From Closterium sp. NIES-65 (taxonomy: Eukaryota; Streptophyta; Zygnematophyceae; Desmidiales; Closteriaceae): a stretch of 64,000 bases of DNA. The position numbers were made by a program, and so were the translations under genes. Shown in pieces: positions 51,401-61,000 of this stretch (its first letter is position 1; each line of letters starts with the position of its first letter). Below the pieces are notes generated by a model that saw nothing but the letters and a program-made list of their open reading frames with translations, was not told where the DNA came from and made no database searches. The stretch is from NCBI GenBank assembly GCA_948144175.1, contig CANXME010002540.1, forward strand, positions 124,001 through 188,000. Direction: 5' to 3'.

Positions 51401-53002
51401 CGCCACTCCTCTGTGGTGCGACTCGGGCGCCACTCCTCTGTGGTGTGACTCGGGCGCCACTCCTCTGTGGTGTGACTCGGGCGCCACTCCTCTGTGGTGT
51501 GACTCGGGCGCCACTACTCTGTGGTGTGACTCGGGCGCCACTCCTCTTAGGTGTGACTCGGGCGCCACTACTCTGTGGTGTGACTCGGGCGCCACTCCTC
51601 TATGGTGTGACTCGGGCGCCACTCCTCTGTGGTGTGACTCGGGCGCCACTCCTCTTTGGTGTGACTCGGGCGCCACTCCTCTGTGGTGTGACTCGGGCAC
51701 CACTCCTCTGTGGTGTGACTCGGGCGCCACTCCTCTGTGGTGTGACTCGGGCGCCACTCCTCTGTGGTGTGACTCGGGCGCCACTCCTCTGCGGTGTGAC
51801 TCGGGCGCCACTTTCCTGCGTGTGACTCGGGCGCCACTCCTCTGTGGTGTGACTCGGGCGCCACTCCTCTGTGGTGTGACTCGGGCGCCACTCCTCTGTG
51901 GTGTGACTCGGGCGCAACTCCTCTGTGGTGTGACTCGGGCGCCACTCCTCTGTGGTGTGACTCGGGCGCCACTCCTCTGTGGTGTGACTCGGGCGCCACT
52001 CCCCTGTGTGTGACTCGGGCGCCACTCCTCTGTGGTGTGACTCGGGCGCCACTCCTCTGTGGTGCGACTCGGGCGCCACTCCTCTGTGGTGTGACTCGGG
52101 CGCCACTCCTCTGCGGTCTGACTCGGGCGCCACTCCTCTGTGGTGTGACCCGGGCGCCACTCCTCTGTTGTGTGACTCGGGCGCCACTCCTCTGTGGTGT
52201 GACTCGGGCGACACTCCTCTGTGGTGTGACTCGGGCGCCACTCCTCTGTGGTGTGACTCGGGCGCCACTCCTCTGTGGTGTGACTCGGGCGCCACTACTC
52301 TGTGGTGTGACTCGGGCGCCACTCCTCTTACGTGTGATTCGGGCGCCACTCCTCTGTGGTGTGACTCGGGCGCCACTACTCTGTGGTGTGACTCACGCGC
52401 CACTCCTCTGTGGTGTGACTCGGGCGCCACTCCTCTGTGGTGTGACTCGGGTGCCACTCCTCTGTGGTGTGACTCGGGCGCCACTCCTCTGTGGTGTGAC
52501 TCGGGCACCACTCCTCTGTGGTGTGACTCAGGCGCCACTCCTCTGTGGTGTGACTCGGGCGCCACTTCTCTGTGGTGTGACTCGGGCGCCACTCCTCTGC
52601 GGTGTGACTCGAGCGCCACTTTCCTGCGTGTGACTCGGGCGCCACTCCTCTGTGGTGTGACTCGGGCGCCACTCCTCTGTGGTGTGACTCGGGCGCCACT
52701 CCTCTGTGGTGTGACTTGGGCGCCACTCCTCTGTGGTGTGACTCGGGCGCAACTCCTCTGTGGTGTGACTCGGGCGCCACTCCTCTGTGGTGTGACTCGG
52801 GCGCCACTCCTCTGTGGTGTGACTCGGGCGCCACTCCCCTGTGTGTGACTCGGGCGCCACTCCTCTGTGGTGTGACTCGGGCGCCACTCCTCTGTGGTGC
52901 GACTCGGGCGCCACTCCTCTGTGGTGTGACTCGGGCGCCACTCCTCTGCGGTCTGACTCGGGCGCCACTCCTCTGTGGTGTGACCCGGGCGCCACTCCTC
53001 TG

Positions 53003-56000
53003 TTGTGTGACTCGGGCGCCACTCCTCTGCGGTGTGACTCGGGCGCCACTCCTCTGTGGTGTGACTCGGGCGCCACTCCTCTGTGGTGTGACTCGGACGC
53101 CACTCCTCTGTTGTGTGACTCGGGCGCCACTCCTTTGTGGTGTGACTCGGGCGCCACTCCTCTGTGGTGCGACTCGGGCGCCACTCCTTTGTGGTGTGAC
53201 TCGGGCGACACTCCTCTGTGGTGTGACTCGGGCGCCACTCCTCTGTGGTGTGACTCGGGCGCCACTCCTCTGTGGTGTGACTCGGGCGCCACTACTCTGT
53301 GGTGTGACTCGGGCGCCACTCCTCTTACGTGTGACTCGGGCGCCACTCCTCTGTGGTGTGACTCGGGCGCCACTACTCTGTGGTGTGACTCAGGCGCCAC
53401 TCCTCTGTGGTGTGACTCGGGCGCCACTCCTCTGTGGTGTGACTCGGGTGCCACTCCTCTGTGGTGTGACTCGGGCGCCACTCCTCTGTGGTGTGACTCG
53501 GGCGACACTCCTCTGTGGTGTGACTCGGGCGCCACTCCTCTGTGGTGTGACTCGGGCGCCACTTCTCTGTGGTGTGACTCGGGCGCCACTCCTCTGCGGT
53601 GTGACTCGGGCGCCACTTTCCTGCGTGTGACTCGGGCGACACTCCTCTGTGGTGTGACTCGGGCGCCACTCCTCTGTGGTGTGACTCGGGCGCCACTCCT
53701 CTGTGGTGTGACTCGGGCGCCACTACTCTGTGGTGTGACTCGGGCGCCACTCCTCTTACGTGTGACTCGGGCGCCACTCCTCTGTGGTGTGACTCGGGCG
53801 CCACTACTCTGTGGTGTGACGCAGGCGCCACTCCTCTGTGGTGTGACTCGGGCGCCACTCCTCTGTGGTGTGACTCGGGTGCCACTCCTCTGTGGTGTGA
53901 CTCGGGCGCCACTCCTCTGTGGTGTGACTCGGGCACCACTCCTCTGTGGTGTGACTCGGGTGCCACTCCTCTATGGTGTGACTCGGGCGCCACTTCTCTG
54001 TGGTGTGACTCGGGCGCCACTCCTCTGCGGTGTGACTCGGGCGCCACTTTCCTGCGTGTGACTCGGGCGCCACTCCTCTGTGGTGTGACTCGGGCGCCAC
54101 TCCTCTGTGGTGTGACTCGGGCGCCACTCCTCTGTGGTGTGACTCGGGCGCCACTCCTCTGTGGTGTGACTCGGGCGCCACTCCTCTGTGGTGTGACTCG
54201 GGCGCCACTCCTCTGTGGTGTGACTCGGGCGCCACTACTGTGGTGTGACTCGGGCGCCACTCCTCTGTGGTGTGACTCGGGCGCCACTCCTCTGTGGTGT
54301 GACTCGGGCGCCACTCCTCTGTGTGTGACTCGGGCGCCACTCCTCTGTGGTGTGACCCGGGCGCCACTCCTCTGCGGTGTGACCCGGGCGCCACTCCTCT
54401 GCGGTGTGACTCGGTCGCCACTCCTCTGCGGTGTGACTTGGGCGCCACTCCTCTGTGGTGTGACTTGGGCGCCACTCCTCTGTGGTGTGACTCGGGCGCC
54501 ACTCCTCTGTGGTGTGCCTCGGGCGCCCCTCCTCTGTGGTGTGACTCGGGCGCACCTCCTCTGTGGTGTGACTCGGGCGCCACTCCTCTGTGGTGTGACT
54601 CGGGCGCCACTCCTCTGCGGTGTGACTCGGGCGCCACTTTCCTGCGTGTGACTCGGGCGCCACTCCTCTGTGGTGTGACTCGGGCGCCACTCCTCTCTGG
54701 TGTGACTCGGGCGCCACTCCTCTGTGGTGTGACTCGGGCGCAACTCCTCTGTGGTGTGACTCGGGCGCCACTCCTCTGTGGTGTGACCCGGGCGCCACTC
54801 CTCTGTTGTGTGACTCGGGCGCCACTCCTCTGCGGTGTGACTCGGGCGCCACTCCTCTGTGGTGTGACTCGGGCGCCACTCCTCTGTGGTGTGACTCGGG
54901 CGCCACTCCTCTGTTGTGTGACTCGGGCGCCACTCCTTTGTGGTGTGACTCGGGCGCCACTCCTCTGTGGTGCGACTCGGGCGCCACTCCTCTGTGGTGT
55001 GACTCGGGCGACACTCCTCTGTGGTGTGACTCGGGCGCCACTCCTCTGTGGTGTGACTCGGGCGCCACTCCTCTGTGGTGTGACTCGGGCGCCACTACTC
55101 TGTGGTGTGACTCGGGCGCCACTCCTCTTACGTGTGACTCGGGCGCCACTCCTCTGTGGTGTGACTCGGGCGCCACTACTCTGTGGTGTGACTCAGGCGC
55201 CACTCCTCTGTGGTGTGACTCGGGCGCCACTCCTCTGTGGTGTGACTCGGGTGCCACTCCTCTGTGGTGTGACTCGGGCGCCACTCCTCTGTGGTGTGAC
55301 TCGGGCGACACTCCTCTGTGGTGTGACTCGGGCGCCACTCCTCTGTGGTGTGACTCGGGCGCCACTTCTCTGTGGTGTGACTCGGGCGCCACTCCTCTGC
55401 GGTGTGACTCGGGCGCCACTTTCCTGCGTGTGACTCGGGCGACACTCCTCTGTGGTGTGACTCGGGCGCCACTCCTCTGTGGTGTGACTCGGGCGCCACT
55501 CCTCTGTGGTGTGACTCGGGCGCCACTACTCTGTGGTGTGACTCGGGCGCCACTCCTCTTACGTGTGACTCGGGCGCCACTCCTCTGTGGTGTGACTCGG
55601 GCGCCACTACTCTGTGGTGTGACTCAGGCGCCACTCCTCTGTGGTGTGACTCGGGCGCCACTCCTCTGTGGTGTGACTCGGGTGCCACTCCTCTGTGGTG
55701 TGACTCGGGCGCCACTCCTCTGTGGTGTGACTCGGGCACCACTCCTCTGTGGTGTGACTCGGGCGCCACTCCTCTGTGGTGTGACTCGGGCGCCACTTCT
55801 CTGTGGTGTGACTCGGGCGCCACTCCTCTGCGGTGTGACTCGGGCGCCACTTTCCTGCGTGTGACTCGGGCGCCACTCCTCTGTGGTGTGACTCGGGCGC
55901 CACTCCTCTGTGGTGTGACTCGGGCGCCACTCCTCTGTGGTGTGACTCGGGCGCCACTCCTCTGTGGTGTGACTCGGGCGCCACTCCTCTGTGGTGTGAC

Positions 56001-56454
56001 TCGGGCGCCACTCCTCTGTGGTGTGACTCGGGCGCCACTACTGTGGTGTGACTCGGGCGCCACTCCTCTGTGGTGTGACTCGGGCGCCACTCCTCTGTGG
56101 TGTGACTCGGGCGCCACTCCTCTGTGTGTGACTCGGGCGCCACTCCTCTGTGGTGTGACCCGGGCGCCACTCCTCTGCGGTGTGACCCGGGCGCCACTCC
56201 TCTGCGGTGTGACTCGGTCGCCACTCCTCTGCGGTGTGACTTGGGCGCCACTCCTCTGTGGTGTGACTTGGGCGCCACTCCTCTGTGGTGTGACTCGGGC
56301 GCCACTCCTCTGTGGTGTGACTCGGGCGCCCCTCCTCTGTGGTGTGACTCGGGCGCACCTCCTCTGTGGTGTGACTCGGGCGCCACTCCTCTGTGGTGTG
56401 ACTCGGGCGCCACTCCTCTGCGGTGTGACTCGGGCGCCACTTTCCTGCGTGTGA
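53003..56454. repeat. Higher-order repeat, 1803-bp period, two copies
   Basis: A 24-bp unit GCCACTACTGTGG occurs at 54231 and 56034, exactly 1803 bp apart. The CACTTTCCTGCGTG units near 53618, 54046 and 54640 recur near 55421, 55849 and 56443. The run GACCCGGGCG, CTCGGTCGCC and two GACTTGGG units near 54355 recurs at 56158. Within it, the region from 52006 to 52840 also recurs at 52841 with an 835-bp period. Confidence 0.85.
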
Positions 56455-58065
56455 CTCGGGCGCCACTCCTCTGTGGTGTGACTCGGGCGCCACTCCTCTC
56501 TGGTGTGACTCGGGTCCACTCCTCTGTGGTGTGACTCGGGCGCCACTCCTCTGTGGTGTGACTCGGGCGCCACTCCTCTGTGGTGTGACTCGGGCGCCAC
56601 TACTCTGTGGTGTGACTCGGGCGCCACTCCTCTTAGGTGTGACTCGGGCGCCACTCCTCTGTGGTGTGACTCGGGCGCCACTTTCCTGCGTGTGACTCGG
56701 GCGCCACTCCTCTGTGGTGTGACTCGGGCGCCACCTCTGTGGTGTGACTCGGGCGCCACTCCTCTGTGGTGTGACTCGGGCGCCACTCCTCTGTGGTGTG
56801 ACTCGGGCGCCACTCCTCTGTGGTGTGACTCGGGCGCCACTCCTCTGTGGTGTGACTCGGGCGCCACACCTCTGTGGTGTGACTCGGGCGCAACTCCTCT
56901 GTGGTGTGACTCGGGCGCCACTCCTCTGTGGTGTGACTCGGGCGCCACTCCTCTGTGGTGTGACTCGGGCGCCACTCCTCTGTGGTGTGACTCGGGCGCC
57001 ACTCCTCTGTGGTGTGACTCGGGCGCCACTCCTCTGTGGTGTGACTCGGGCGCCACTCCTCTGTGGTGTGACTCGGGCGCCACTCCTCTGTGGTGTGACT
57101 CGGGCGCCACTCCTCTGAGGTGCGACTCGGGCGCCACTCCTCTGTGGTGTGACTCGGGCGCCACTCCTCTGTGGTGTGACTCGGGCGCCACTTTCCTGCG
57201 TGTGACTCGGGCGCCACTCCTCTGCGTTGTGACTCGGGCGCCACTCCTCTGTGGTGCGACTCGGGCGCCACTCCTCTGTGGTGTGACTCGGGCGCCACTC
57301 CTCTGTGGTGTGACTCGGGCGCCACTCCCCTGTGTGTGACTCGGGCGCCACTTCTCTGTGGTGTGACTCGGGCGCCACTCCTCTGTGGTGTGACTCGGGC
57401 GCCACTCCTCTGTGGTGTGACTCGGGCGCCACCCCTCTGTGGTGTGACTCGGGCGCCACTCCTCTGTGGTGTGACTCGGGCGCCACTCCTCTGTGGTGTG
57501 ACTCGTGCGCCACTCCTCTGTGGTGTGACTCGGGCGCCACTCCTCTGTGGTGTGACTCGGGCGCCACTCCTCTGTGTGTGACTGGGGCGCCACTCCTCTG
57601 TTGTGTGACTCGGGTGCCACTCCTCTGCGGTGTGACTCGGGCGCCACTCCTCTGTGGTGTGACTCGGGCGCCACTCCTCTGTGGTGTGACTCGGGCGCCA
57701 CTCCTCTGCGGTGTGACTCGGGCGCCACTCCTCTGTGTGTGACTCGGGCGCCACTCCTCTGTGGTGTGACTCGGGCGCCACTCCTCTGTGGTGTGACTCG
57801 GGCGCCACTCCTCTGCGGTGTGACTCGGGCGCCACTCCTCTGTGTGTGACTCGGGCGCCACTCCTCTGTGTGTGACTCGGGCGCCACTCCTCTGTTGTGT
57901 GACTCGGGCGCCACTCCTCTGTGGTGTGACTCGGGCGCCACTCCTCTGTGGTGTGACTCGGGCGCCACTCCTCTGTGGTGTGACTCGGGCGCCACTCCTC
58001 TGTGGTGTGACTCGGGCGCCACTCCTCTGTGGTGTGACTCGGGCGCCACTCCTCTGTGGTGTGAC

Positions 58066-61000
58066 CCCATTCTTCCTCCTTCCATCACCCCGCCCCATTC
58101 TCCCGCTTTCCATCACCCCACTCCATTCTCCCTCCTTCCATCACCCCACCCCATTCTTCCTCATTCCATCACCCCGCTCCATTCTCCCTCCTTCCATCAC
58201 CCCACCCCATTCTTCCTCATTCCATCACCCCGCCCCATTCTCCCGCTTTCCATCACCCCGCCCCATTCTCCCGCTTCCCATAACCCCACCCCATTCTCCT
58301 GCTTTCCATCACCACGCCACATTTTCCCACTTTTCATCACCCCGCCCCCTTCTCTCTCCTTCCATCACCCAGCCTCATTCTCCCTCCTTCCATCACCCCG
58401 CCCCATTCTCCCGCTTTCCATCAGCCCGCCCCATTCTCCCGCTTTCCATCACCCCGCCCCTTTCTCCCGGTTTCCATCACCCCGCCCCATTCTCCCGCTT
58501 TCCATCACCCCGCACCATTCTCCCGCTTTCCATCACCCCGCCCCATTCTCCCACTTTCCGTCACTCCGCCCCATTCTCCCGCTTTCCATCACCCCGCCCC
58601 ATTCTCCCTCCTTCCATCACCCCGCCTCATTCTCCCTCCTTCCATCAACCCGCCCCATTCTCCCGCTTTCCATCACCCCGCCCAATTGTCCCGCTTTCCA
58701 TCACTTAGCCCCATTCTCCCGCTTTCCATCATCCCGCCCCATTTTTTCGCTTTCCATCACCCCGCCCCAATCTCCCGCTTTCCATCACCCCGCCCCATTC
58801 TCCCGCTTTCCATCACCCCGCCCCATTCTCCCTCCTTCCATCACCCCGCCCCATTCTCCCGCTTTCCATCACCCCGCCCCATTCTCCCTCCTTCCATCAC
58901 CTCGCCCCATTCTCCCTCCTTCCATCACCCCGCCCCATTCTCCCGCTTTCCATCACCCCGCCCTGTTTTTCCCGCTTCCCATAACCCCACCCCCTTCTCC
59001 CGCTTTCCATCACCCCGCCACATTCTCCCGCTTTCTATCACCCCTCCCCATTCTCCCTCCTTCCATCACCCCGCCCCATTCTCCCGCTTTCCATCACCCC
59101 GCCCCATTCTCCCGATTTCCATCACCCCGCCCCATTCTCCCGCTTTCCATCAACCCGCCCCATTCTCCCGCTTTCCATCACCCCGCCCCATTCTCCCGCT
59201 TTCCATCATCCCGCCCCATTCTCCCTCCTTCCATCACCCCGCCCCATTCTCCCGCTTTCCATCACTCCGCCCCATTCTCCCTCCTTCCATCACCCCGCCC
59301 CATTCTCCCGCTTTCGATCACCCCGCCCCATTCTCCCGCTTCCCATATCCCCACCCCATTCTTCCGCTTTCCATCACCCCGCCACATTCTCCCATTTTCC
59401 ATCACCCCGCCCCCTTCTCTCTCCTTCCATCACCCCGCCCCATTCTCCCTCCTTCCATCACCCCGCCCCATTCTCCCGCTTTCCATCAGCCCGCCCCATT
59501 CTCCCGCTTTCCATCACCCCTCCCCTTTCTCCCGCATTCCATCTCCCCGCCCCATTCTCCCGCTTTCCATCACCCCGCCCCATTCTCCCGCTTTCCATCA
59601 CCCCGCCCCATTCTTCCACTTCCCATCATCCCGCCCCATTCCCCCGCTTTCCATCACCCCTCCCCATTCTCCCTCCTTCCATCACCCCGCCCCATTCTCT
59701 CACTTTCAATCACCCCGCCCCGTTCTCCCGCTTTCCATCAACCCGCCCCATTCTCCCGCTTTCCATCACCCCGCCCCATTCTCCCTCCTTCCATCACCCC
59801 GCCCCATTCTCCCGCTTTCTATCACCCAGCCCCATTCTCCCTCCTTCCATCACCCTGCCCCATTCTCCCTCATTCCATCACCCCGCTCCATTCTCCCGCT
59901 TTCCATCACCCCGCCCCATTCTCCCGCTTCCCATAACCCCACCCTATTCTCCCGCTTTCCATCACCCCGCCACATTTTCCCACTTTCCATCATCCCGCCC
60001 CCTTCTCTCTCCTTCCATCACCCTGCCCCATTCTCCCTCCTTCCATCACCCCGCCCCATTCTTCCGCTTTCCATCACCCGCCCAATTGTCTTGCTTTCCA
60101 TCACCTCGCCCCATTCTCCCGCTTTCCATCACCCCGCCCCATTCTTTTGCTTTCCATCACCCCGCCCCATTCTCCCGCTTTCCATCACCCTGCCCCATTC
60201 ACCAGCTTTCTATCACCCGCCCCATTCTCCCGCTTTCCATCACCCCGCCCCATTCTCCCGCTTTCCATCACCCCGCTCCATTCTCCCGCTTTCCATCACC
60301 CCGCCCCATTCTCCCGCTTTCCATCACCCCGCCCCATTCTCCCACTTTCCATCACTCCGGCCCATTCTCCCGCTTTCCATCACCCCGACCCATTCTCCCA
60401 CTTTCCATCACCCCGCCCCATTCTCCCTCCTTCCATCACCCTGCCTCATTCTCCCTCCTTCCATCACCCCGCCCCATTCTCCCGCTTTCCATCACCCCGC
60501 CCCATTCTCCCGCTTTCCATCACCCAGCCCCATTCTCCCGCTTTCCATCACCCCGCCCCATTCTCCCGCTTTCCATCACCCTGCCCCAATCTCCCGCTTT
60601 CAATCACCGCGCCCCATTCTCCCTCCTTCCATCACCCCGCCCCATTCTCCCGCTTTCCATCACCCCACCCCATTCTCCTGCTTTCCATCACCCATCCCCA
60701 TTCTCCCGCTTTCCAACACCCCGCCCCATTCTCCCGCTTTCCATCACCCCACCCCATTCTCCCTCCTTCCATCACCCCGCCCCATTCTCCCTCCTTCCAT
60801 CACCCCGCCCCATTCTCCCGCTTTCCATCACCCCGCCCCATTCTCCCTCCTTCCATCACCCCGCCCCATTCTCCCTCCTTCTATCACCCCGCCCCATTCT
60901 CCCGCTTTCCATCACCCCGCCCCATTCTCCCGCTTCCCATAACCCCACCCCATTCCCCGCTTTCCATCACCCCGCCACATTCTCCTGCTTTCTATCACCC

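Larger units (their letters stand above)
45998..58065. repeat. 27-bp satellite array, right part
   Basis: The same satellite continues in the same orientation and phase after the inserted element, about 447 units. The first few hundred bases have more variant units than average (CTCCGGTGTGAG, TGTGTAACTC, GATTTGGG). Frequent variants on this side are CTCTATGG, CTCTCTGG, CTCCGCTGTGG, GTGCGACTC, CACTACTCTG, CTCTTACGTG and a 26-bp unit with CACTTTCCTGCGTG. Single-base indels of the kind seen at 21-33 kb are rare. No gene is supported within it. Confidence 0.97.

Noticed and set aside
1562-58065. TGACTC(A) in each unit as a bZIP/AP-1 type binding site
   Set aside because: The match is short, the consensus has G rather than A at the last position, and repetition alone explains the number of matches.
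57868-60942. Plus-strand 1,024-codon Pro/Ser/His-rich frame that resembles a proline-rich cell-wall protein
   Set aside because: It is the 28-bp tandem repeat read in rotating frames. Absence of stops follows from lack of purines, and it starts within the unrelated satellite.
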